64,000 nt of DNA from Allodiplogaster sudhausi (Eukaryota; Nematoda; Chromadorea; Rhabditida; Diplogasteridae), in the NCBI GenBank assembly GCA_945643635.1, contig CALZFC010000270.1, positions 427,501-491,500 on the forward strand. The letters are read 5' to 3'. Within the stretch, counting starts at the first letter, position 1; each line of letters starts with the position of its first letter. Below are positions 47,956 to 60,416 of the stretch, in pieces. The notes beneath the pieces were generated by a model that was given only the letters and a program-made list of their open reading frames with translations, was not told the origin of the DNA and did no database searches. Position numbers and translations under genes: made by a program.

Positions 47956-49494
47956 CTACGAGAAATTAATCAAATGTAGGATTGAATTTCGCCACTTGAT
48001 AACCCAAGTGGAATATGCAGGTGATGTAGTATGAAATTTAATTACTTTCTAGCGGACAGAAATCTTGAACGTTTCCTGAACAACGAATTGGTGTTTCTGT
48101 GTACTTACGCTCTTGTTTACTTAGAAAAATTTTATTCCGCGCAAATTCGTTTTCCAAGAGACATCTTTCCGATGGGTTTCGAGAGAACAAGAGGTCCGCA
48201 AACTCACGTTTCAATGACTACATACATTTTCTGAAATCATTAGAATGATATGCGCGAGTGCTCCTTTATATCTTTATTCGGAAACATGATGTTACTTACA
48301 TTCGTGCACAATAGTGCAATGGCATCTTGTAAATTTCGTTGCTTTATATGCACTTACTTTTATTCATTCATTCATCTTATGATGTTCAAGTTCATACATA
48401 TATGGCAGAATCTGTTTTCCTCTCGAGGTAACTTTATATTGATATCCAATAGAAAGTGGGAATCCTCCTTGCAAATTTGCTCGCCTTCTCAAAAAGAATG
48501 TAGCAAACATATCAGCTGCTTTATTTTTTATGTGTCATTTGTTTATGCGTTAAAGACTCTCTTCTGAAAGGTTCGTTTTGAAAAAAAAGAACTGGGCACA
48601 AATTCATGCGACAACTCACTTTTCCTTTGTGAGAATATTGCGGAATATTTTTCCACTCTCAAGCATCAATTGTTTGAATGAGCCCATTCAAACGTATTCT
48701 AACTCAAAAGTCCTTTCATTCAACTCCATTTTGATTTGCATAAAATTGTGCCACGATTAAAGTATTTGAAATGCTGCGCACAAATTGGAACATTCTCTTC
48801 TGACAATAAGAACATTTCCTGTAGTCAAATAATCGTCTTGATTTTCATTTCATATGAACGACTTGTTCAAAGATCATCATGCGTTTCTTTCACGTGAAAA
48901 CGACTGCACGTTGTTCCCACACGCCTCAATTATAATGTTTGCGAAGTGCAACCTCGTCACTTGGCACCTGCAATTCCACCTTTAGTTTCCTTCTGAGAAT
49001 GTTATATATATATTTCATATTTACCATTTAAGGGCGCCTCACCGCGTTCTTGTTCTTATATTGCGCGAAGATGTGAAGCAAGATGTTAATACACAAGCAT
49101 GTTGTTAGCATTTTCCTCATAATTTGTTTTTGCTCACAATGATTTCTCTTCCTTTCACTATTCAGAGCAGCGCAAATCTATTGAAAAGCAATTATATATA
49201 TATATATATAATCTATTCCTTGAAACATATCTCATTTATTCACCATCCTCTTCCTTCGCTCTGCTCGTCGTTTATTTTCTCTGTGTACGACGCAACAATT
49301 AAACGACCGCTCTTCATCTAAGGAAATTTCCCACTCGCCATCTGATTCTCTCTTCTACATACAAACATCATTTCCTTTCGCTCTCGAATGAGTATTTTCT
49401 TAGCACTTATAGAAGGCTGAGAGGTATTAGAAAAAAGGGAGAAAATGGAGGGAAAAATTCCGCTTACTTGTACGCACATTCGCCGGAGAATTCC

Positions 49495-51210
49495 TTAAGA
49501 GAGCCTGTCTGAGAGACTCGACCATGACGGGACAGGGAACAAAAGTACCCTTTGATCCTAATTTCCTTAATACAGCGTGTGTAGGACCTAAATGGCTTCC
49601 CAAAAACGTTTTCAGAAAATTTTTTTTCTCAAGTATGTCTACAGTATGCCCTGTTAGACCAAAAATATTCAAATGAGCGTAACTCCTTTCAATCTCAATT
49701 TTGAAACATTTGTTCGATTCCTTGTCTAATATGGCACAAAAAAAAACCATGGAAACTGTTTTCTGAAATCTTCATTATAAGGGTTATTTTGGCAAAAATG
49801 CGTTTTGAGGGGTCCATTTCGGGCATCGGGACCCCCCATGTTAAACAACGAAGTACACCACGTGAAAGAGCGTGCTTTTTTACCTCTAAAACAATTATTG
49901 CTAAAGTGGAAGTCCTACCTCGAAGGGACGGTAGCACGCGAAAAATGCGCGCGAGTCGGTCAAAATGGCGCATTTTCGGCCGCCGAGGCACCGTGCAAGC
50001 GCATTCATCGATCCATAACTACGCGCAATCTTAATATTACAAAATCGTTAGCATATCATCTAAGAGCTCTCACGGAGATCTTCAAATGTTACATACATAC
50101 TTTTATTGAAAAGTTTCAATTTATATGGGAAATTTCGTTCTGTGCAATTATAAGGCTTAAAAAACTATTTTTAAAACATTTTCGCCTTTCTAAACATACA
50201 TCATAAGAAAGAGGATGAAATTTTATATAAGATAAACCCCTTTCTATGGAATTCCATGTATGCGATCTTTTGTTATAAATCATAAAATAGTGCCAATAGC
50301 GTCGCTAGCATTTCGACCAAGAATTCACATTTTAGGTTATTCGAATTGGAATATTCCAATCCTCTTTTTCTACACGTTTTCCATAGGGCCTTGTTATCCA
50401 ACTCTTATGGCTTATAAGAAAAGATCGTATGGTTGGAATTTGATAAAAACGGATTCATCTTGCACCAAATTTCATCCTCTTTCTTATGATGTATCTTATG
50501 ACATACGGAAATGTTTTTGTAGTAGTTACTTATATTTGTACAGAACGAAATTTCCCATATAAATTGAAACTTATCAATAAAAGTATGTATGTAACATTTG
50601 AAGATCTCCGTGAGAACTCTTAGATGATATGCTAACGATTTTGTAATATTAAGATTGCGCGTAGTTATGGATCGATGAATGCGCTTGCACGGTGCCTCGG
50701 CGGCCGAAAATGCGCCATTTTGACCGACTCGCGCGCATTTTTCGCGTGCTACCGTCCCTTCGAGGTAGGACTTCCACTTTAGCAATAATTGTTTTAGAGG
50801 TAACAAATCACGTTCTTTCACGTGGTGTACTTCGTTGTTTGACATGGGGGGGGGGTCCCGATGCCCGAAATGGACCCCTCAAAACGCATTTTTGCCAAAA
50901 TGACCCTTATAATGAAGATTTCAGAAAACAGTTTCTATGGTTTTTTGTGCCCTATTAGACAAGGAATCGAACAAATGTTTCAAAATTGAGATTGGTCGCT
51001 ATTTAAAGGAGTTACGCTCATTTGAATATTTTTGGTCTTACAGGGCATACTGTAGACATACTTGAGAAAAAATTTTTTCTGAAAACGTTTTTGGGAAGCC
51101 ATTTAGGTCCTACACACGCTGTATTAAGGAAATTAGGATCAAAGGGTACTTTTGTTCCCTGTCCTCTTTACCATGGGGCATGGTCGAGTCTCTCAGATTG
51201 GCTCTCTTAA
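49495..51210. mobile_element. 1.7 kb near-perfect palindromic element with TTAA ends
   Basis: The sequence from TTAAGAGAGCCTGTCTGAGA at 49495 inward is mirrored from 51210, with high identity over the outer 650 bp and weaker pairing to the centre near 50352, where TTGGAATATTCC sits. There is almost no spacer. The same open frame therefore appears on opposite strands in the two arms (around 49845-50150 and 50560-50845); it is a by-product of the symmetry. The form and TTAA ends match the palindromic non-autonomous elements known in Caenorhabditis (the PALTTAA type), possibly mobilised by a piggyBac-like transposase. Confidence 0.88.
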
Positions 51211-51515
51211 AAGGAGCCACAAGGCCAATCCGCGCATTTTTGAATGTGACTTTGAGAAATAATGTTCAGGAAAATTGTAATAGATTTCGCTTGAGTTTCG
51301 TGCTTCTTTTCTAATGCTATGCGTATTTTCTTCTTCTTAATGTAAATCTTGCAATACGCCCACTATTTACATATGTCGATATAGTAATAAACTTTATTTA
51401 GGCATGTATCTAATTAATACGCGAATAGAATAATTTAACGTAAACATCAATAAATATATAAATCTCAGGAGCCTGAAGAATAGAGTAGTAAATTAATAAA
51501 TCTATAACTTGAAGT

Positions 51516-54500
51516 ATGTCGGAAATGGACAATGCCTCCGCATGCGTGTACATGAGCGTGCTCCAGCTCGGCCTGCCACTCCTCGCGCTGCCGAACCTCG
51601 CGCTCTTCGCGTGGGCTCTCGCGCGCATGGGAGCCATTCATTCGTATTGCAGGTTATATTTATTTCTATGTTATTTAATTTTTCGTTAATTCGAATATAT
51701 AAACTAATTCAAATTGTTTTTATAGTATTTTAATAAGGATATGAATTATTATTTAGTTCGAATATATTTTTTTTTAATTTTTGGCTTTTTTTAATATTAA
51801 AGGAGGAAATGCAAGTTCAAATTGACGCGTTCGCCTTGGGAGTACGCAAGCTCGCATTCTCGCGTGTGCAATTTTGGCAGGACGCACAATGCGACGGCTA
51901 CGAAAAAAAAAACGGAAAAAGGCGGGAATAAGAGTGCAAAAGTGCGCGGCAATTTGAAATCTCATATAATCTTTTTTCGTATAATCGTGTATTCCTTGCA
52001 TAGAATGCTTCTGTTTGTGTGGTGGGCGGCGCTCGTCTCGCTGCCGCTCATCCAATTCGCCTTCCAGCTCTGGCGAACGACGTCGACGAATTGCCTGGCG
52101 ATGAATTTTGTCGAGAAAGGTTCCAGTGGAATTAGCAGCAAATTCTCTCTTTCTTAATCAGTGCCACTTTCATCATGAGCATCTATTCTATCACATTTAC
52201 GTTTAAAAAAGTTTTGGCCATATCCATCTTTTCTACTTTGTACCATATAAACTCAGACTAACGAAAAAACATTTTTTATTTTTTTTTCAATTACTTTAAC
52301 GTTTTAGTGCCATTTCACCCCGTCTTTTCTAAATTCTATACTTTCCAACAATGACTTGGTAAAAATTTAGTTAAAACAAATTATTCAAGTATTTGAAGGT
52401 CCTCAGCAGTACTTCTTTCTCTGTCACGAGTTTGCCTACTCGTTGTCGTCAATCGCTGAATTGCTCATTATTGCCGAACGTTTCTACGCAAGTCAACGTC
52501 TAGAATTTTACGAGCCGACGGCGAGAAGCAGAGCGATAATGTTGTTGATCATTGCTGGGGCAGTAAGTATGTATTCATATGATATGTATGTAGTTACATT
52601 GCGTCAGCTACATCAACATTAGTTACTTGTGTATGCAGTGACATAAGTTAACCTCACATTTAGAGATATTTACCCGCTTAGTACAGAGCTCGAAATTATT
52701 TGCCTGAACACAGTTATCACTTGCTTGCAGAAAATAAGGGATGTGTAACTTCGTTAAAATGAAGTTATTCGTTACTCACCGTTGATCTCCCTAACAATCA
52801 GTATTTAAAAAATAAAACTATCACTTCTCTTTCAGATTGCCGCTAGTCTGTACCTGGGATACCTCTGTCATTTCGGTACGTGAGTCTGATGAGTCTGATG
52901 GGGGACTTTTTCTTTCTTTTTGTTTTCCTAATATTATTTTTTATCATTTATTTATTTGGTTAAATTGTCCGCTATTTCAGTGAACGTCCCTGCATCCATA
53001 CTAATTTTCACCGTTCTCGACATTGGCGTCATTTCGGTTTGATTTCCGAAAAGTAATTTCGTAACAAAAATTATTACTTTTTCCTACGCTTTGCATTGGC
53101 AAGGTGATTTTGCTCTTTGTTTTTCGTCTGAATCGTTTGAATTTCAATAAAAGCGTATGCGCAAAGTTTTATTAATAATTTTATTAGATAAATGTTAGAA
53201 TAAATCGGAGAATTAACAGGTAATTTCACTGCGCAATAAATTTTTTTTAAGCTTAGCGTCTGCCTGGACATTTACATCAAGCGCCGATATAAGAGGGCGC
53301 ATGGCAAGGCCGGACTCAACGCGCGCTATCAAGTTCGGCTGACTCGAGCTTGTTCAATCCTTTTTTTATTCGACTGATCGCAGAGCGAACTATTCTTAAA
53401 CTTTCGTTTGTCATTTTAACTGAGAAAAGCTGTTCGGAGAACATTTTTCACATGCTTATTTACTGGCGTTTAAGAGAGCCTCTCTGTAAGGATCAAGCTG
53501 CCCTCAATGGGGACCTGCCCCGGCGCAAAAAATTCCGATTCAGTTATCCAAAATTTAATTAGGGGTACCCATACGCACTGTAAGGAAAATTAGTAGATCA
53601 ATTTTGTTATAAAATTTTTTTCCTTGTCTAGGCATGAAAAAGTAAGGAAAAAGTCTAATTCGCCATAACTTTCTTTAATAGCAATATTTTTCAATTTTCT
53701 TTTTTTTATTGGCATCCCCGTCGAATTCTAAACAAGAGCCCTTTAAATGTCCTTTGAAAAATATTTCATTTTCATATCGAACAATTATTTTATATATTTC
53801 AATTTGACCGTTGAATACCTTATACTCAAAACGTTTTGGGTACTATATCTCAAATTATAGAGCATTAAAAACTGTATAACATATCTTCTTTTCTTTTAGC
53901 CTGGATGTCCCCTAAGCTGTTAAAAATGGGCTCAAATAGGGGCACCTCGGAGATGAACGATTCAAGGAATGCGTGAAGAAATGGTTAAATTCTTGTTTAA
54001 ACATACAGTGAACCTCTTCATTCGATTCAGCGCTTGTTTCTTGTCATTATAGCTATAGATCATAATTCATAAAACTATCGTTTTCCACGAGCAAAACTTA
54101 TTTTTCGATTTTTCTACCATAGACAGAAAATGACCTAAAACTATTCGAATCGCTATATTTTCGACAAATTCAAAGACTACAGAATATGAATAGCACTATT
54201 CTGTACGCGACAAAATTCTCTACAGCATACATCCTTTACATCTGGATAGGACCTCCCTACCAATGACTATATCGATTTTCCCACGGCTGTCGCGTCAACA
54301 CTGACAGATCCACATTTTACAACTTTTCGTGCAATCTTAATGTTTCTTGCTCATCCAATACACCATTCTGCTCCACAAAGCATCCTGAAGTCAGAACGGA
54401 TGTTTATTTTGCATATTTCCCGTGGTAAAAGCCCGCAAAAGGGTTTGCATGCGCGCGGAATTGAACCTGCGACCTATGACATTCGACATGCACAACCAAT

Positions 54501-57220
54501 ACGCCCAAATTACATTTTAAAATTCATTTCTCGAGACTCCTTGAACCAATTTTAAAGGTTGAACTATCAATCGATAGCTATTTTTTCGCTCTATCGAAAT
54601 AAAAATATCCGCCAAAAAGTGTTAAATGATGGTATGGCAGAATAAGACGGCAAAATATTCGAACACAAAAAAGTATATCAAGCAATTTATTCATGAAGAA
54701 GTGATGTATGGGAAAGTTGTTCGTCTTCGCGAAAGCTATCTAATAGTAGTTTATGAAATGTGGTGATGATGTGCACATGCGAGAAATAGCGGCTGCGGAA
54801 CTGGCCTCCCAAAAAATTAAATTTGTAAAGCCCCTCAGGGCACTTTTCCGGTACCCAATGGGAAGATAAATAGTGGCTGACATGGTATGTCCTCAATATT
54901 GATAATAGTACAGGAAAAGTGACCTGAGGGGCTTTGCAAATTTAATTTTTTGGGAGACTTTGCAAATTTAATTTTTCCGCTGCCGCTATTTCTCGCATGT
55001 GCAACAAATCACATTTCATAAACTACTATTAGATAGCTTTCGCGAAGACGAACAACTTTCCTATACATCACTTCTTCATGAATAATTTGCTTGATATACT
55101 TTTTTGTGTTCGAATATTTAGGCGTCTTATTCGGCCTAACCATTATTTTAAACTTTTTGGTGGCTGTTTTTATGTCGATAGAGCGTAAAAATTGCTATCG
55201 ATTGATAGTTCAACCTTTAAAATTGGTTCAAGCAGTCTCGAGAAATGAATTTTTAAATGTAATTTTGTCGTATTGATTGTGCACATCGATTGTCATAGGG
55301 CGCAGGTTCAATGCCGCGCACATGCAAACCCTTTTGCGGGCTTTTACCACGGGGAATATGCAAAATAAACAGCCGTTCTGACTTCAGGATGCTTTGTGGA
55401 GCAGAATGGTGTATTGGATGAGCAAGAAACATTAAGATTGCACGAAAAGTTGTAAAATGCGGATCTGTCAGTGTTGACGCGACAGCCGTGGGAAACTCGA
55501 TATAGTCATTGGTAGGGATGTCCTATCCAGATGTAAAGGATGTATGCTGTAGAGAATTTTGTCGCGTACAGAAGAGTGCTATTCATATTCTGTAGTCTTT
55601 GAATTTGTCGAAAATATAGCGATTCGAATAGTTTTAGGTCATTTTCTGTCTATGGTAGAAAAATCGAAAAATGAGTTTTGTTCGTGGAAAACGATAGTTT
55701 TATGAATTATGATATATAGCTATTATGACAAGAAACAAGCGCTGAATCGAATGAAGAGGTTCACTGTATGTTTAAACAAGAATTTAACCATTTCTTCACG
55801 CATTCCTTGAATCGTTCATCTCCGAGGTGCCCCTATTTGAGCCCATTTTTAACAGCTTAGGGGACATCCAGGCTAAAAGAAAAGAAGATATGTTATACAG
55901 TTTTTAATGCTCTATAATTTGAGATATAGTACCCAAAACGTTTTGAGTATAAGGTATTCAACGGTCAAATTGAAATATATAAAATAATTGTTCGATATGA
56001 AAATGAAATATTTTTCAAAGGACATTTAAAGGGCTCTTGTTTAGAATTCGACGGGGATGCCAATAAAAAAAAGAAAATTGAAAAATATTGATTTTGAAGC
56101 GAGATACATCAAATCACAAAATATCCATACTTTTAGCTATTCACGCAAGAATATTTTTGGAAAAAAAAGTTTTGTCATTTATTCTTGTTACTGGGGCCCA
56201 GTGCCATGTCCGACAACGTTTTCGCTCTCGAAATCGAACATCTGGATCTGGGGCAGGCCCAACTGGAGGCATACAGAGAGGCTCTCTTAATTATCAGTAA
56301 TTAATTGTAAAAAAAAAGTCATTTGAGATAAATATATTTGCTCATTTTATTTGTAATGATCCATAATTAAATAAAAAGAAGCACTTCCTATAGATGAGTG
56401 AAGTGCGTCAGCTGAACGAGTCCACTCTTCTAATGGCTGCCGTCAGCGCGGTCAACAAGAACATTGCGCAGCTCTCCGGTTTCATCATGATTCTCGATCT
56501 GCTCGACGTCCACGTGCCGCTCCACTTGCCATTCTACGTCATTAACGGATTCTTCCAAAGCGTACGACTTATCATTAGAAGACAAAGGATTTTTTAAATA
56601 TATATTCAGTCATTCATGCACTATTTTATTTTCAATATACATACATTTAACAAAATTAATTATAAAATTATTTCTTCAATTATTGCAGAATTAGAGAATA
56701 TAACAAAGCAGTTGGACGAGACGATCTAAGTAACAAGAAAAAAAAGTCGAAAAGACACGCACAATTTATCTTATTCTAAGATATATTTCTTTCACGACAA
56801 TACCAAAAGCACTGCGCTTTAGATTAATTCATTTATTTATCGCTAGATCGGGCCGATTGTGATTATGTTGCCTTTAGATGCACACTATCAACTCGGCCGT
56901 CTGCGTTTGGCTTTTCATGCTTAAGAATAAGTTTGTCCATTTTTTTCTCTAGAAATAAGTTCTTTTTCCTCTTAATATGTACATAGCTCCGTGAACCCAT
57001 TCATTCTCTCGCCTTTCTCTTCCAAATGGCGCCTTCATTTAGACGAATGCGCAAGTTGGTGCTGATTGCCTTGCGGAGCTTGTGCTGCTGCTGCTGCTGC
57101 TGCTGTTGTTGTCGAGGTGTACATCGTTCAGCGATCACTCGCCGCACGCCGCCTCGTAAGCTCGTGCGCACCAGCGAAGCAGAGAAATATTTTGAAATTT
57201 TAAACGCCAGCTGGAAGTAG
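51516..57220 (+). CDS. Sre-family serpentine chemoreceptor, 9 exons, 330 aa
   Basis: Exons: 51516-51652, 52004-52119, 52399-52562, 52836-52875, 52981-53036, 53252-53332, 56394-56561, 56878-56930, 57043-57220, total 993 nt, in phase. The protein is a seven-helix membrane receptor: TM1 about residues 14-40, TM2 47-66, TM3 88-110, TM4 130-150, TM5 153-180, TM6 212-235, TM7 250-270. Family evidence: the ER pair at 111-112 after TM3 followed by a YEPTAR segment, LNARYQMSE before TM6 (Sre proteins carry an LSxRYQ-like motif there), and an EKYFEILNASWK C-terminus matching the YF...L..SW end of Sre receptors. Sre proteins are G protein-coupled chemosensory receptors in nematode neurons. Odd features: ten consecutive Cys (286-295) in the tail, encoded by a TGC/TGT run, and a 2.8 kb palindromic transposon in intron 6. 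The exon 8 boundaries are the least certain; an alternative acceptor at 56846 would change TM7. Confidence 0.8.
53470..56290. mobile_element. 2.8 kb palindromic element in intron 6 of the Sre gene
   Basis: The ends TTAAGAGAGCCTCTCTGTA (53470) and its complement (to 56290) lead two arms of about 1.4 kb that pair almost throughout, meeting near 54880. It shares the terminal TTAAGAGAGCC with the element at 49495 but otherwise differs in sequence. Each arm holds a tRNA-like T-arm (near 54455-54475 and 55300-55315). Open frames inside (such as 55091-55276 and 56057-56290) are not counted as genes. No transposase is encoded, so it must move in trans. Confidence 0.88.
57084..57116 (+). repeat. Coding trinucleotide repeat (TGC/TGT)n
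   Basis: Seven TGC codons followed by three TGT codons in exon 9 encode ten Cys residues just after the last helix. The run of CTG-type triplets is a likely site of length variation, and the cysteines could be palmitoylated. Confidence 0.85.
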
Positions 57221-57271
57221 TACTAGAGTGGTTTCATACAATTTATTCTTGTCTGCCATTATGCCTTTAAA

Positions 57272-57277
57272 AATAAA
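57272..57277 (+). promoter_or_regulatory. Poly(A) signal of the Sre gene
   Basis: AATAAA lies 52 bases after the stop codon in an AT-rich 3' flank, a normal distance for a nematode 3' UTR. Confidence 0.6.
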
Positions 57278-57784
57278 ATCAATTTTAGAGGCCGACTACA
57301 TCCATAGTATGTCTGATTATAATTATAATTTTTTTTAAACTATTATTATTATAATTTGTACACCACATTGTCAATCGACGTCTTCATACATATGTATCTT
57401 ATTTGACCTTGCGTGATCGGATGTGTTCTTGATGTCTGTTTGCTTTGGACTGTCCTCAAGACGAACGTTTTGATTGCTCACGGATAATGCATTCATTGTT
57501 GTGGCCAGACAATTTTCTGCATAAATGACTGATTTTTTTTTATTGAATTCAGTGAAATGTGCATATTTGGCTAACAAAAGTAATTGGTACTATAATTTTG
57601 AATCGCTGTTCAGCAACATGTTCCAGCGTTTCATTTTAAAAAGAGTTGAATGCCACTCACAACCAGGCGTTGTGCGGCGGATTCTTTTCAATTAGTTGTT
57701 TGCTGAACGGGCCAACGTAAATTATGCTTATTATTTACTGTCATTGACAACAAACAGTTTAGGCTTTTTAAATCCAAAAAGGTT

Positions 57785-57834
57785 GCCACGAACCGGGATC
57801 GAACCGGCGACCTTTAGACTTCAGTCTAACGCTC
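57785..57834 (-). pseudogene. Truncated tRNA-Phe pseudogene
   Basis: Fifty bases match the 3' two-thirds of the intact tRNA-Phe at 16471 with two differences: one T-arm substitution and one base deleted in the anticodon loop. The 5' acceptor strand and most of the D-arm are replaced by unrelated T-rich DNA. It cannot fold as a tRNA. Confidence 0.85.
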
Positions 57835-60416
57835 GTTTTGTTATATTTGTTATTTTCCTTCTTTGTTCTTCTCTTTTATCTAGAAATAATGCTATCCGGA
57901 TAAGAATTCTTACCTGACGACTCGCAGAATTGAACCCACATTCCCATTCTTGATTTCTTGTTCGTTTACATTAGTAGACTTATAGCCTTTGAATGCCTTT
58001 TTAACCTCTTTGCCTTTCTAACTCCTTCCGATTCCTTTCTTCATTTGAGCAGCGGTTGTTTGCCTCTGTCTTCCATGAGTGACTCTCTTATTGTTCTCAT
58101 TTACACACAAATCGACCTCTCCACGTTCCATTTTTCTCTCTGTACACTTTTATTGTTTTCAAAGTTAATATACTTTTGGTGGTAATAAAAGTGAATAAGT
58201 TGTTCATGTCTCTCAACACCAATCTCTCAATACCAGTATGTATAGAACATCACCGATTTTTCTTAAAAGTTATTGATAAGTAAATTGAGATACATACGGG
58301 GAGTCGATTTTGATCTATAAAAATTTCGTTTTAAAAAGTTGAGAACAGTTGAAAAGCTGCGTATCCTTTTCATGTAGTCGACTTGGACGCATGTTTAGAA
58401 ACATTTCTTCTCACACAGTAAAGCAAGAACCGTGTCAATTTTAGTATACTTCCAAATTTTGAAGTAAAAAAGAAATTTCCAAAAGGGGAATCCCCTTATG
58501 AAACACCCTTATGCATTTCACTGAAATTTCACTCAGCTCAAAATAAAAGCTTCATTAACTTTTGATCAAACTGTCATCAGTTTGATAAAGAAGATATGTA
58601 TTACATTCATACCTAGAACGAGAATGGACATTATATAATTTAATCGAGATTTTCTTCTCACGATCGCACAAGATTATGTGAACGCTGTGCTTTTTCTGTA
58701 CTCTGTTGATTGTTCAGCTGGTACATAGTAAATGAACTACATAGTGCAAATGACAAAGTGATGAAGAGTTCGATGTAATGAATGTGGCCTACAAAAAAAA
58801 AAGATTTACCTAGTGTAAATGACAAAGTACATTAAGAGTTCATAAAAGTATATGTGAATTAGGAGAAGACGGATATGACTCACGTATATATACAAATATT
58901 CACATGCACCCGCTTTCCGAGTGCTTTCGACGGGCGGAATGTATCTTGGCATTTCTTTTTTGTTCCAGAATGTCTTTTGAAACACTGGAATTGTGGTGCA
59001 TTTATCGGATTATGAGAAGTGACATGCATAATGGCAACATGAAGGCATTTTCGTTCAATCCACAATCCACTTTAATGCGCGCTCTCTCCCTCTCTCTATC
59101 ACTCTCTCTATCTCTCCTTCTCTATCTCTTTCTCTCTATCTCTCTATCTCTCCTTCTCTATCTCTCTCTATCACTCTCTCTATCTCTCCTTCTCTATCTC
59201 TTTCTCTCTATCACTCTCTCGATCACTCTCTATCTCTCGTTCTATATCTCTCTCTATCACTCTCCCTATCTCTCGTTCTCTATCTCTTTCTCAATCTTTT
59301 TCTCTCTCTCTCTCTCTCGATCCCGAGATGTTGAATTCATTGACAATCAGACATATTTATAACACTGTGCAAAGTACCTATCCAAATAGGATTGCTGAAG
59401 CCTCTTCCCCGTGTTAAGACCGATCAACAACCAGCGATGCAGGTACTTTCGAAACTTTCGGAAAGTTCAAAATGTCCGATCTTACATTGCGCCAATTTGG
59501 TGTCAATAAAATGGAAACTTTTTGAGGCATGAAGACGGATCTTGACATTTTGATACTCGATTATGCTAAATCCAAGTGCCTGAATTTAAATATGCAAACC
59601 AAATCGACTTACATTCATCGTGAAACGCACAATTTGATCGGAAACTGGTTGTTCTGCGGTACTGTGTATTGTAATTCGTTTGTTAGCATTCGTCTCCATT
59701 CAACTTTTTTTTTGCTTGACCTTGAATGGTGCCTCAGTGATCTCTTTAATCATTTCCTGTCAAAGATTTTCCAGCTTGCTAGATGAGTCATACTAATATA
59801 TCCTTTTTAAGATTCGTATGTCCTATTCATATATTATGATCATTATTTCGTCCTTTTTTCACCCGGCATTCTTGGGATACAGGCGTGATGACAATGAAAG
59901 AATAACTTTTTTACAGTTATTTCATTCATCGTAGTTAATTCATTCACACATGCACTATCACATGACAATGCTATTATCTCCTAATTCGTTCATTGTCTAG
60001 CATTAGTCATGGAACGCCTTGCAATGCCATGGTACGAGGTTCATTGTTTTCTCACATATACCGAAGGCGTGTTCTGTTCATTGTGTTTGAGGGTGAGAAT
60101 GACAAATCGGTATCTTCTGATAAGGCTTGTATTTTTATTTTATTTTAATACACATTTATTTTTTTGTTTCAATATATTATATTCTTATTTCATTATTTTT
60201 TCATACTTTAATTTATATTTATCGTATCTTTCTGCCCAAACGTCACATAAATCCTTTACTTTCGCTACGAGCAAGATATCTTCCTAGGATCCCTTTGTAT
60301 CCCGTCCCCCCTAATCCAATCCCTGTTATAGTATCTCCTGTCAGTCATCTCCCTCCATAAACCATGCGTAAACATCGACCACTTGAGATGTGGAATTCAC
60401 TCTAGAGACTTGCATA

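Larger units (their letters stand above)
57221..60416. other. Intergenic; CT microsatellite and tRNA relic only
   Basis: Apart from the tRNA relic, the only notable feature is a CT tract with regular CTATCTCT interruptions at 59078-59325. Open frames near 59529-59786 and 60009-60287 lack splice context and recognisable domains. No gene seen. Confidence 0.6.

Noticed and set aside
49805..50845. A 133- to 146-aa conserved protein encoded twice, once on each strand
   Set aside because: The duplication is a consequence of the palindrome arms; no start context, domain or splicing supports a gene.
55091..56290. Open frames of 61-77 aa within the 2.8 kb palindrome
   Set aside because: They lie in arms of a non-coding inverted-repeat element and the mirrored arm does not keep the frames intact.
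56846..56926. Alternative exon 8 of the first Sre gene starting ATCGGGCCGATT and ending at a TAA
   Set aside because: It gives a hydrophobic stretch but stops before the Sre-like C-terminus at 57043-57220; the acceptor at 56877 keeps frame and yields a better TM7. Kept as an uncertainty.
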